6,491 nucleotides of DNA from Moraxellaceae bacterium UBA2032 (GTDB taxonomy: Bacteria > Pseudomonadota > Gammaproteobacteria > Pseudomonadales > Moraxellaceae): contig DDBM01000129.1 of NCBI GenBank assembly GCA_002333125.1, positions 48,053 to 54,543 on the forward strand. The letters are read 5' to 3'. The notes beneath the pieces were generated by a model. It was not told the origin of the DNA, searched no databases, and worked only from the letters and a program-made list of their open reading frames with translations. The translations under genes and the position numbers were made by a program. Below, piece after piece: positions 1-5,758 of this stretch. The stretch's first letter is position 1. Each line of letters begins with the position of its first letter.

Positions 1-572
1 AATACTTTATCAAGTAAGAGTTTGAGTGATGGCGTAACGCCATACATCATTTTTATTTTTTCTTGCAAATAACGATTAAAAGTTTCGACATGACGCGCTT
101 CATCAAAAGTCTGTGACGAGGCATATAATTTAGCGTCAAACGTAGGGGCGCAAGAGACTAATTGTGAAGCTACTAATAAAGCCCCTTGTTCGCCGTGTAA
201 AAATTGCGATAACGTCCATGCTTGATAATGCCAACTAAAACGTAATTTTTGTTCGGCAGTTAAATTTTCAAAGGGAGCATAACCTGCAAAGGGATTAAAA
301 CTTTCGTTCATAGGGTATTGGTCTTGAGAAAACTCCTGACTCCAGTCTAGGTCAAACTCTTGATTCCAATTGAGTTCTTTGCCTAATTTATATAATTTAC
401 GAATACGACCATCAATAGAGGAGTAATCCCAGTTATAACTGCCTTGTAGTGGCGTGTTAAAAATTTCGATAATGTCATTAATGGATTGCTCGGTCATGTG
501 TTGAGCAACGTCATCGGCTTCTGGAAAATAACGAATATCTGTTGGGGTAGTTGCAGTAATTGTTATGCTCAT
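1..572 (-). CDS. Ferritin-like diiron protein, N-terminal 190 residues (3' end off window)
   Basis: The frame is open from an ATG at 572 to the left edge, giving 190 residues without a stop. A GGAGA Shine-Dalgarno lies 8 nt upstream of the ATG. The recognisable part is residues 115-175, where HGEQGALLVASQLV (127-140) supplies a helix glutamate (E128) and DEARHVE (157-163) supplies the E158-x-x-H161 pair. This is the first half of a four-helix diiron site as found in ferritin-like oxygenases and ribonucleotide reductase R2 relatives. The second E...ExxH half should lie beyond the window. Residues 45-100 are rich in W, D and E, as in roughly 350-residue ferritin-like proteins of Pseudomonas and Mycobacterium that I recall with the same FLHGEQGAL and DEARHVE motifs. 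The substrate is unknown; iron storage is less likely than an oxygenase or oxidase role. The gene is divergent from bolA. The diiron fold call is good; the function is open. Confidence 0.8.
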   Translation of the reverse strand, partial: MSITITATTPTDIRYFPEADDVAQHMTEQSINDIIEIFNTPLQGSYNWDYSSIDGRIRKLYKLGKELNWNQEFDLDWSQEFSQDQYPMNESFNPFAGYAPFENLTAEQKLRFSWHYQAWTLSQFLHGEQGALLVASQLVSCAPTFDAKLYASSQTFDEARHVETFNRYLQEKIKMMYGVTPSLKLLLDKV

Positions 573-598
573 CTTATTGTTCTCCGATTTTTAATTGT

Positions 599-613
599 GT
601 ACCATCGTACCAT
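599..613. repeat. Tandem GTACCAT repeat in the divergent spacer, possible operator
   Basis: Two identical 7-mers, GTACCAT at 599-605 and at 607-613, are separated by one base (period 8). They sit 27-41 nt upstream of the start codon of the minus-strand ferritin-like gene, where a promoter or operator would be expected. The 129-nt spacer 573-701 also contains TATTAT at 675-680, a possible -10 box for bolA, but no good -35 partner is visible. Function is inferred from position only. Confidence 0.3.
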
Positions 614-701
614 ATTGATAATATATACGCCCATTTTTGCTAAAGAGCAAATAATTTTCTGTGTTAAAATGGCCTATTATTAGACTACTGAGCCATTATT
701 T

Positions 702-1007
702 ATGCAGCGTCAATCTTTAATCGAACAGCGTATTAACGCAAATTTTAGTGTGAATCATTTGGAGTTATTAAATGAGTCACATAATCATCGGGGTGGCGAA
801 AACGCCGAAACGCATTTTAAATGTGTCTTGGTGTCGCCTAATTTTGTGGGTAAACGTGCTGTGCAGCGTCATCAAATGGTGTATGCCTTAGTCACCGACG
901 AAATGGAAAAAGGTTTACATGCCTTAGCCTTACATTTATATACACCCGAAGAATGGCAAGAAATTGCTAAAGCGCCAGATAGTCCTGCTTGCCAGCATAA
1001 AAAGTGA
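702..1007 (+). CDS. bolA: BolA family protein
   Basis: The 101-residue product matches the length (about 105) and motif order of gammaproteobacterial BolA: NESHNH (24-29), ETHFKCVLVS (36-45), F-x-G-K-R followed by RHQMVY (56-61), then HALALHLYTPEEW (73-85). H73 is at the position of the invariant histidine that ligates a [2Fe-2S] cluster shared with a monothiol glutaredoxin (Grx4) in the family. BolA proteins are cytosolic. They act in iron-sulfur trafficking and as stress-linked regulators of morphology and transcription. The C-terminal tail after residue 90 is short and ends in CQHKK. No clear Shine-Dalgarno precedes the ATG, but an upstream in-frame alternative would add sequence not typical of BolA. 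The SirB2-family gene begins 7 nt after the stop, so the two are probably one transcript. The symbol is by family; it could be a BolA paralogue rather than the strict orthologue. Confidence 0.92.
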   Translation: MQRQSLIEQRINANFSVNHLELLNESHNHRGGENAETHFKCVLVSPNFVGKRAVQRHQMVYALVTDEMEKGLHALALHLYTPEEWQEIAKAPDSPACQHKK

Positions 1008-1014
1008 GTTTTTA

Positions 1015-1392
1015 ATGAGTAGTTATTTGATTTTAAAGCATATTCATATAACAGCAGTCGTGTTAAGTGGCTTGTTTTTTTTGTTAAGAGGAGGTTGGTT
1101 GTTACAGCATTCACCTCAACTAAAGGCAAAATGGGTAAAAATTAGCCCCCATGTGATTGATACTATTTTATTATTTTCGGCGATTGCGATGTTAGTGGTG
1201 TCTGGGCAGTTTCCTGCTTGGGTACACGTTAAAATGACCTTGCTTTTGGTGTACATCGGCTTAGGCTTAATGGCTTTTAAAAAGGCAAAAACAACCAAAC
1301 AACAAGTTGTTTTTTTGGTGAGTGCTTTGTTGGTGTATATGTTTATTATTAGCGTGGCAATTGCTAAATCGCCATTGGGAGTTTTTGCTTAA
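1015..1392 (+). CDS. SirB2 family inner-membrane protein
   Basis: The product has 125 residues and four hydrophobic segments, near residues 7-26, 47-63, 69-88 and 97-117. Family landmarks are visible: KHIHIT (8-13), LRGGW (24-28), SPHVIDT (44-50) with H46 and D49, HVKMTLL (71-77) and the final AKSPLG (117-122). SirB2 proteins are small integral membrane proteins. The name comes from a Salmonella locus linked to invasion gene control, but their biochemical role is not established. The conserved histidines inside the membrane segments would allow metal or haem binding; that is inference. I chose the ATG at 1015 because it starts exactly where family homology begins. A TTG at 964 would overlap bolA by 44 nt and add 17 residues translated from bolA DNA. 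Short spacing to bolA suggests co-transcription. The gene converges with the acyl reductase gene. Confidence 0.88.
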   Translation: MSSYLILKHIHITAVVLSGLFFLLRGGWLLQHSPQLKAKWVKISPHVIDTILLFSAIAMLVVSGQFPAWVHVKMTLLLVYIGLGLMAFKKAKTTKQQVVFLVSALLVYMFIISVAIAKSPLGVFA

Positions 1393-1467
1393 CCCTTCGA
1401 ACTTCGCTCAAGGAGCATCGTATAGAAAGCGAGCATATTTACGTTGACTAAGCGGAGTCGAGGCCAC
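1393..1467. repeat. Intergenic repeat modules, copy A (two inverted TGAGCGGAGTCGA-type units)
   Basis: Two units of a short repeat flank a 30-nt spacer directly after the SirB2 stop codon. The first, at 1395-1416, is in reverse orientation (reads GCTCCTTGAGCGAAGTTCGA on the minus strand). The second, at 1447-1467, is direct (ACTAAGCGGAGTCGAGGCCA). Related units occur at 4561-4642. The inverted pair can fold into an imperfect hairpin. Similar GAGCGGAGTCGAAG sequences are, to my knowledge, common as dispersed intergenic repeats in several bacterial groups. No transposase or coding capacity is present. Confidence 0.65.
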
Positions 1468-1472
1468 TCACA

Positions 1473-1500
1473 CTAACTCTCTCTTGTAAGAGAGAGTTAG
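1473..1500. terminator. Perfect stem-loop between convergent genes, possible bidirectional terminator
   Basis: The arms CTAACTCTCTCTT (1473-1485) and AAGAGAGAGTTAG (1488-1500) are exact reverse complements, giving up to 13 bp; sterically 12 bp with a TTGTAA-type loop is likelier. It lies 80 nt after the SirB2 stop and 14 nt after the reductase stop on the other strand. Neither side has a run of T, so it is not a textbook intrinsic terminator. It may instead protect 3' ends or assist termination in both directions. Confidence 0.5.
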
Positions 1501-1514
1501 CAGAGTAGTTGCGA

Positions 1515-3491
1515 TTACCAGTGTTGGCCTTGTAACACATTGGCCAATACAATCGCGGCAGTAGACGGTTTGTCTTCTTTAACGCCTTTAGCGGCAGAAG
1601 AAGAAGGGAACAGTTTAAAGCCCAAGTTTAAAATAGCATCATTGACTTTTGGCCATAACGCATAAGAGATTTCGGCAGTTTGACCTAGTGGCGTTTTAAT
1701 GCGTTTAGGTTTGCTAACAATTGCTTTAATCACTAAATTAGCCGCTTGGTCTGGTGTATAAGTAGGTACATAGTCATACATCTTGGTAGGTGCAATCATC
1801 GGTGTACGAACCAAAGGCATATAAATAGTCGTAGTGTTGATGTTGTACTGCTTAACTTCGGCAGATAAACAACGAGTGAAGGCATCTAACGCGGATTTAC
1901 TGGCGACATAAGCCGAAAAGCGCGGAGAGTTAGCTAAACAGCCAATCGACGAAATGTTAATAATTTGGCCGCTTTTGTTGGTTTTCATCGACGGTAATAA
2001 ACGTAAAATTAAGCGCACTGCACCAAAGTAATTGAGTTGCATGGTGCGTTCAAAGTCATGAAAACGGTCAAGCGATTCAATAACGGCACGACGAATTGAG
2101 CGTCCTGCATTATTAACTAAAATATCCACATGACCATGATCAGCTAAAATTTGGTCGGCCATTTCGTCAATCGCCTTTAAATCAGCTAAATCACATGGGT
2201 AAATAGTGGCAGTGCCGCCCACTTTACGAATCATTTCGGCTGTTTGCTCTAATTTTTCTACACCGCGTGCCACCAATAAAACGTGTGCGCCTGCTTTGCC
2301 TAGTTTTTTAGCTACTGTTAAACCAATACCGCTCGATGCCCCTGTAATTAACGCAATTTTGCCTTTAACTACATTTAGCTCTTTGCCCGACATAAAAGCA
2401 GAACTGTCTAAGTTCCATTCCCAATAGTCCCATAACTTATCGGCGTAATCTTCTAGGCGTGGACAGCTTATACCGCTATCTTTAAGTGCTTGACGGGTAT
2501 TTTTGTCGTCAAATTCAAACTTGTTAAACGCATAAGTTAAGGTCGAAATCGGTGCGCCAAGGGTGTTGGAAATGGTGGTAGCTAAATCACTTACTGCAAA
2601 TTTATTAAACAACTCTTTGGCTTTGTTAGGTACTTTAATATCAGGTAAATCAAAGTTTTTAGCAAAGTCTGGGCCATGTGCAGCGGTAAGCATGATTTGC
2701 ATAAAATCGCCCACGCTAGGCGCAGGATTTTGCACTAAACAAAAAGCACGACCATCTAAACCTTCTTTATGCGCAATATAATCTGTGGCATCGGCTACAT
2801 AATCAACAGGACAAACAGGCATTTGGCCGCCTGTAATGCCCAATAAAGGCAACCATTTTGGCACATGATTACGAATGCGCTGAATCATTTTAAAGAAATA
2901 ATACGGCCCATCAATTTTATCCATGATGCCTGTTTGTGAGTCACCAACCACCATGCCAGGCCGATAAATACGATACGGCACTTGGCTTTCATCACGGACA
3001 ATTTTTTCGGAGGTAAATTTACTGCTGTAGTAAGGGTGATTAAAGGTTTGACCTTCATCAAACATCGACTCTTTAAATACGCCTTCCCATTCTGTGCCTG
3101 CCACCGCAATAGAACTCATGTGGTGTAATTTAACTTTGCCGCCTAATTGATTAACAAAATTAACCACATTACGTGTGCCTTGATTGTTAATGGCTTCGCC
3201 TTCGGCTTCGCTCATATTCATATCATAAATAGCGGCTAAATGAAAAACGTGGTCAATTGTGCCTTTGAGTTTTTCTAAATCGGCATCGGCCACTAAAGAG
3301 GGCTGAGAAATATCGCCAAAGATAGGAACAAGTTGCTGCTCTGTTGCGCCTAACTCATCCATTAAATCATGAAATTTGCCATGTGACGATTTACGACACA
3401 ACAAATACACAACGGCATCTTCGCGCTTTAATAAGCGAGAAACCAAAAAGCGACCAATAAAACCTGTGCCACCTGTGACAAAATAATTCAT
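1515..3491 (-). CDS. Alcohol-forming fatty acyl-CoA/ACP reductase (two-domain SDR, Marinobacter FAR type)
   Basis: The 658-residue protein has two Rossmann reductase domains. The N-terminal extended-SDR domain (about 1-365) carries GGTGFIG (7-13), HLAAIYD (84-90), MSS (125-127) and the catalytic YYSSK (Y154, K158). The C-terminal classical SDR domain (about 375-620) carries TGASSGIG (383-390), NNAG (460-463), ISSIG (513-517) and YVASK (Y528, K532). Length, domain order and long stretches such as GRSIRR and RFHDFERTMQLNYFG match from memory the 661-residue Marinobacter FAR (Maqu_2507), which reduces fatty acyl-CoA or acyl-ACP with NADPH through the aldehyde to a fatty alcohol. Both active sites look intact. 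The fatty alcohol would feed wax ester synthesis, but no wax synthase gene lies in the window. The start at ATG 3491 follows GAGGG by 7 nt and begins directly at MNYFVTGGTG; a TTG at 3542 has no such signal. The gene stands alone and is divergent from the ParA-like gene. Confidence 0.93.
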   Translation of the reverse strand: MNYFVTGGTGFIGRFLVSRLLKREDAVVYLLCRKSSHGKFHDLMDELGATEQQLVPIFGDISQPSLVADADLEKLKGTIDHVFHLAAIYDMNMSEAEGEAINNQGTRNVVNFVNQLGGKVKLHHMSSIAVAGTEWEGVFKESMFDEGQTFNHPYYSSKFTSEKIVRDESQVPYRIYRPGMVVGDSQTGIMDKIDGPYYFFKMIQRIRNHVPKWLPLLGITGGQMPVCPVDYVADATDYIAHKEGLDGRAFCLVQNPAPSVGDFMQIMLTAAHGPDFAKNFDLPDIKVPNKAKELFNKFAVSDLATTISNTLGAPISTLTYAFNKFEFDDKNTRQALKDSGISCPRLEDYADKLWDYWEWNLDSSAFMSGKELNVVKGKIALITGASSGIGLTVAKKLGKAGAHVLLVARGVEKLEQTAEMIRKVGGTATIYPCDLADLKAIDEMADQILADHGHVDILVNNAGRSIRRAVIESLDRFHDFERTMQLNYFGAVRLILRLLPSMKTNKSGQIINISSIGCLANSPRFSAYVASKSALDAFTRCLSAEVKQYNINTTTIYMPLVRTPMIAPTKMYDYVPTYTPDQAANLVIKAIVSKPKRIKTPLGQTAEISYALWPKVNDAILNLGFKLFPSSSAAKGVKEDKPSTAAIVLANVLQGQHW

Positions 3492-3592
3492 TTTTTTACC
3501 CTCGTTGCTTTTGTATTGGTATGAAGTATCGCTTTTTAACAAAGCTCACCCCATCCGAACAGTAAACCATATAATTCATAAGGTTTCTGCGT

Positions 3593-3616
3593 GTTGTGAC
3601 CATTATAGGGCACAAC
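3593..3616 (-). promoter_or_regulatory. Candidate reductase promoter -10 inside an imperfect palindrome (operator candidate)
   Basis: The arms GTTGTGACC (3593-3601) and GGGCACAAC (3608-3616) are reverse complements except for one base. The six bases between them (3602-3607) read TATAAT on the minus strand, a perfect consensus -10 hexamer for the reductase gene about 110 nt downstream. The matching -35 position (about 3624-3631) is AT-rich and far from TTGACA, so the promoter may need an activator or be weak. A dimeric regulator bound here would cover the -10 box. The regulator is unknown. Confidence 0.45.
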
Positions 3617-3620
3617 CTTG

Positions 3621-3636
3621 TAGAATAAATATTCTA
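3621..3636. promoter_or_regulatory. Perfect 16-bp palindrome TAGAATA-AA-TATTCTA, operator candidate
   Basis: Two exact 7-nt arms (3621-3627 and 3630-3636) are separated by AA. The site starts 4 nt after the preceding palindrome and overlaps where the -35 element of the proposed reductase promoter would fall. No T-run follows, and the stem is AU-rich, so a protein-binding site is a better reading than a terminator. Confidence 0.45.
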
Positions 3637-3645
3637 ATATCATGT

Positions 3646-3659
3646 TTTTAAAGTGCTTA
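3646..3659. repeat. Shared 14-mer TTTTAAAGTGCTTA, copy 1
   Basis: This 14-mer in the spacer between the reductase and ParA-like genes is identical to 5636-5649 in the spacer before the SpmA-like gene. Its core AAAGTGCTT also occurs in inverse orientation at 5571-5579. I did not notice the core inside coding sequence in this window. It may be a binding site for one regulator acting on both spacers, or chance in AT-rich DNA. Confidence 0.3.
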
Positions 3660-3771
3660 AATGTAAAAACTCGTGACTAAAAATAGAGCAAAAATACTAA
3701 AAAAGCGTGTTTTGTTTGCATAGGCTAGTTACAATCGGCAGCCTAATGACTTAATAAAAAAGGGGTGAGCG

Positions 3772-4560
3772 ATGAGGCGTGTTATTTTTAATCAAAAAGG
3801 AGGCGTGGGTAAGTCGAGTATTACAGTTAACTTGGCCGCCGTGAGTGCGAGTAAAGGCTTTAAAACCCTCGTTGTCGATTTAGACCCGCAATGTAATGCA
3901 ACCCAATATTTATTAGGTGAAGTAGCCGAATACGCGCCCGATAAACCCGAATTACAACCTAATATTGGTCAGTTTTTTGCGCAAACGCTCAGTTTAAAAG
4001 GACGCGAAAAACCCTTGTTAGAATATGTGCATCCTACGCCCTTTGAAAACTTGCATGTTATTCCTTCTAATCCAGAATTGGGTGAAATTGAGCATTTATT
4101 ACAAAGTAAGCATAAAATTTATAAATTGGCAGCAGCTCTTAAAGCTTTAGGGTCACACTACGATAATATTTTTATTGATACACCTCCTGCATTTAATTTT
4201 TATACTTTGTCAGCGTTAATAGCTTCGGAGAGGTGTTTAATTCCTTTTGATTGTGATGCTTTTTCGCGTCGTGCCTTATATACCTTGCTTGAAAACGTAG
4301 GCGAAACACGCGCCGACCATAATGCAGAGTTAGAAGTAGAAGGGGTGATTGTTAATCAATTTCAACCGCGTGCAACCTTGCCTATGCAGTTAGTGGCGGA
4401 GCTAAAAGAAGAAGGCTTGCCGATTATGCAAACTTATTTAGCGTCTTCGGTGATTATGAAAGAATCACATCAAAAAAGTATGCCGTTGGTGTTTTTGTCA
4501 CCTCAACATAAATTATCCGAGCAGTATATGGCCTTGTTTGATGAATTGGCGGATGATTAA
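3772..4560 (+). CDS. ParA/MinD-family ATPase, orphan (no ParB partner in view)
   Basis: The 262-residue protein begins almost directly with the deviant Walker A motif KGGVGKSS (9-16), including the signature lysine K9 and the catalytic-loop lysine K14. It continues with the A' motif DLDPQ (36-40) and Walker B IFIDTPP (133-139, D136). There is no N-terminal helix-turn-helix, so this is a small ParA-type dimerising ATPase rather than a plasmid-type autorepressor. Such proteins bind DNA non-specifically as ATP dimers and position plasmids, chromosome loci or protein cargo. From memory it resembles chromosomal ParA-like proteins of Acinetobacter with the same NFYTLSALIA and NQFQPRA segments. The start at ATG 3772 follows AGGGGTG by 4 nt. 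A possible -10, TACAAT at 3730-3735, lacks a good -35. The neighbours are an acyl reductase (divergent) and a transglycosylase (convergent); neither is a known partner, so its cargo is unknown. Confidence 0.9.
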   Translation: MRRVIFNQKGGVGKSSITVNLAAVSASKGFKTLVVDLDPQCNATQYLLGEVAEYAPDKPELQPNIGQFFAQTLSLKGREKPLLEYVHPTPFENLHVIPSNPELGEIEHLLQSKHKIYKLAAALKALGSHYDNIFIDTPPAFNFYTLSALIASERCLIPFDCDAFSRRALYTLLENVGETRADHNAELEVEGVIVNQFQPRATLPMQLVAELKEEGLPIMQTYLASSVIMKESHQKSMPLVFLSPQHKLSEQYMALFDELADD

Positions 4561-4642
4561 GGCTTCAACGTAGCTCAGCCACCACTAAATGCTCCCTGAG
4601 CGGAGTCGAATAAAGGGCGTTCTCTGAGCAGAGTCGAAGGGC
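4561..4642. repeat. Intergenic repeat modules, copy B (three TGAGCGGAGTCGAA-type units)
   Basis: The units begin at the first base after the ParA stop codon. Unit 1 (4561-4582) is reversed and reads GTGGCTGAGCTACGTTGAAG on the minus strand. Unit 2 (4591-4610, GCTCCCTGAGCGGAGTCGAA) and unit 3 (4621-4642, containing CTGAGCAGAGTCGAAGGGC) are direct. They match the units at 1395-1467, including the GCTCC-TGAGCG-AGT-CGAA core. The arrangement suggests a small dispersed non-coding element (REP- or MITE-like) rather than a functional gene. Confidence 0.65.
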
Positions 4643-4658
4643 AAAAACCTTACCCCAA

Positions 4659-4687
4659 CCCTCTCCTAAATGAGGAGAGGGAGTTTT
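4659..4687 (+). terminator. Intrinsic terminator for the ParA-like gene
   Basis: A perfect 9-bp GC-rich stem, CCCTCTCCT (4659-4667) with AGGAGAGGG (4673-4681), encloses the loop AAATG and is followed by AG and TTTT (4684-4687). The T-run is on the plus-strand side, so it suits termination of the ParA-like transcript. On the minus strand the stem lies 12 nt after the transglycosylase stop but lacks a T-run immediately behind it. Confidence 0.7.
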
Positions 4688-4693
4688 ATTGCG

Positions 4694-5371
4694 TTAATTC
4701 ATACTTAAACGTGAGGCACTGCCACCGTATAGTTTGTTATAACGACTCATGACGCGCTTAACATAGTCTTGGGTTTCGGCAAAGGGTGGAATGCCTTTAT
4801 ATTTGTCTACATTGCCTTCGCCAGCATTATAGCCAGCCAATGCTAATTCTAGGCTGTTAAAGCGTTTTAATAAAAAACTTAAATACTTTGTGCCACCTTG
4901 AATATTTTGAGTAGGGTCATAAACATCATCTACCGCAAAACGACGTGCCGTTGCAGGCATTAACTGCATTAAACCTTTAGCACCAGGTGCAGAGCGGGCG
5001 CGCGGATTAAAACCTGACTCGGTATGAATCACTGCTTTAACTAAACCTTTATCAATGCCATAAGTGCTGGCTGCTTGTGCAATCACCTCATCGTAAGCAT
5101 CACGATTTTTACTAAAGCTTTGTTTAACAGCAAACTCGTCATTACCCCAATTTTTGTATTTATGCACATTGGTGTCGTCAAACCATGTCACTTTTTCAAG
5201 TTTAGTATAACGACCAAAATCATCACCACGCGGTTTACCACGGCCATCAACAACATTGGTAAATAAAATATTACCGTTGGTATCGCGGAATTTATAAATA
5301 TTACCTGCCCATGCACCTGTAGTACAAAAGCTTAGGCTTAAATAGAGTGTAAAAATACGTTTGAGTGTCAT
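4694..5371 (-). CDS. Secreted lytic transglycosylase with DUF4124-like N-terminus and SLT domain
   Basis: The 225-residue precursor has a signal peptide with a K-R start, a hydrophobic core (6-15) and a likely signal peptidase I cut after AWA (20-22). Residues 23-42 (GNIYKFRDTNGNILFTN) are a short DUF4124-type motif. The SLT (lysozyme-like) domain spans about 93-215: HTESGFNP (116-123) with catalytic Glu118, GAKGLMQLMP (130-139), YDPTQNIQGG (151-160), ALAGYNAGEG (177-186) and YVKRVM (203-208). It should cleave the MurNAc-GlcNAc bond of peptidoglycan in the periplasm, forming 1,6-anhydroMurNAc. It is a stand-alone small SLT protein, much shorter than Slt70. C16 is not in a lipobox (F precedes it), so a lipoprotein is unlikely. 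I chose ATG 5371; a TTG at 5395 would add 8 residues before the signal peptide, has no ribosome site, and overlaps the likely promoter. It converges with the ParA-like gene. Confidence 0.9.
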   Translation of the reverse strand: MTLKRIFTLYLSLSFCTTGAWAGNIYKFRDTNGNILFTNVVDGRGKPRGDDFGRYTKLEKVTWFDDTNVHKYKNWGNDEFAVKQSFSKNRDAYDEVIAQAASTYGIDKGLVKAVIHTESGFNPRARSAPGAKGLMQLMPATARRFAVDDVYDPTQNIQGGTKYLSFLLKRFNSLELALAGYNAGEGNVDKYKGIPPFAETQDYVKRVMSRYNKLYGGSASRLSMN

Positions 5372-5387
5372 TGTAATGGTCTTTTTA

Positions 5388-5416
5388 TATATCAAAGTAT
5401 GTTAACTATGTGTCTA
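5388..5416 (-). promoter_or_regulatory. Candidate promoter of the lytic transglycosylase gene
   Basis: On the minus strand TAGACA (5411-5416, five of six bases of TTGACA) is followed after 17 nt by GATATA (5388-5393), a modest -10 in a TATATA context. Transcription would start near 5380, giving a leader of roughly 10 nt before ATG 5371. That fits the absence of a strong Shine-Dalgarno. The call rests on hexamer resemblance only. Confidence 0.35.
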
Positions 5417-5624
5417 TTTTGGCTACTTTATTGAGATTAGACAAGTTTTTTTATGTCAACAGATTTTTGAGTAAAATAAGAGTTTGTCACAATTAAAAAA
5501 TATATTGACTTAAAACAACAGATTAAAAAACAATCAAATAAAATTAAGTTAATATTGACATATCTTTTGCAAGCACTTTGTTTTAAAAAATCATAAATAA
5601 TTAAAATTCTTTTATTGCAAAACA

Positions 5625-5637
5625 TAACCAATTGATT
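5625..5637 (-). promoter_or_regulatory. IHF-type binding site
   Basis: TAACCAATTGATT fits the IHF consensus read from the other strand (WATCAANNNNTTR gives AATCAATTGGTTA) at every defined position. It lies 87 nt before the first DnaA box within an A-tract-rich segment, which favours IHF binding. Chance matches are expected in DNA this AT-rich. Confidence 0.35.
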
Positions 5638-5649
5638 TTAAAGTGCTTA
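5636..5649. repeat. Shared 14-mer TTTTAAAGTGCTTA, copy 2
   Basis: This copy is identical to 3646-3659 and directly abuts the IHF-type site. With the inverted core AAGCACTTT at 5571-5579 it could form a 9-bp stem across about 60 nt, or serve as paired protein sites. Confidence 0.3.
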
Positions 5650-5723
5650 TTTTTATAGTTTAAAAAATGCACAATTTAACTCTAGCCCTTGATGTGTCTA
5701 GCTTTGTGCGAGGCTATGCCGAG

Positions 5724-5758
5724 TTATCCACAGAGTTATCCACAGGTTTTGGGGATAA
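5724..5758. promoter_or_regulatory. DnaA-box cluster (two perfect, one degenerate)
   Basis: TTATCCACA, a full match to the DnaA box TTATNCACA, occurs at 5724-5732 and 5736-5744 in the same orientation with a 12-nt period. A third site on the minus strand at 5750-5758 reads TTATCCCCA, with one mismatch. All three lie at the edge of the AT-rich tract. Such clusters occur at origins, at DnaA-titration sites and at DnaA-regulated promoters. The window lacks the usual oriC neighbours (dnaA, dnaN, mnmG, rpmH), so which of these it is remains open. Confidence 0.65.

Noticed and set aside
486..683. A 65-codon plus-strand frame at the start of the ferritin-like gene
   Set aside because: It runs antisense to the well-supported diiron protein and through the promoter spacer; the translation resembles no family.
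964..1014. A SirB2 start at TTG 964 overlapping bolA
   Set aside because: The added 17 residues come from bolA coding sequence in another frame and precede the family's conserved beginning.
3492..3542. A longer reductase form starting at TTG 3542
   Set aside because: The ATG at 3491 has a GAGGG ribosome site and begins exactly at the family's MNYF-TGGTGFIG start; the extra 17 residues have no counterpart in the family.
3772..4560. A plasmid or chromosomal ParAB partition locus
   Set aside because: There is no ParB gene and no parS-like palindrome array next to the ATPase; the following gene is a convergent transglycosylase.
1393..4681. CRISPR array or insertion sequence from the repeated units
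   Set aside because: The units are few, imperfect, in mixed orientation and unevenly spaced, and no cas gene or transposase is present.
5324..5326. Cys16 of the transglycosylase as a lipoprotein cysteine
   Set aside because: The preceding residues LSF do not form a lipobox, since position -1 should be small, while AWA at 20-22 is a good signal peptidase I site.
5372..5395. A longer transglycosylase form starting at TTG 5395
   Set aside because: It has no ribosome site and would place eight residues before a normal signal peptide, overlapping the probable promoter.
5437..5631. A 64-codon minus-strand frame in the AT-rich spacer
   Set aside because: Its composition (I, L, F, K, N, Y) is what AT-rich non-coding DNA gives; there is no ribosome site and no family resemblance.
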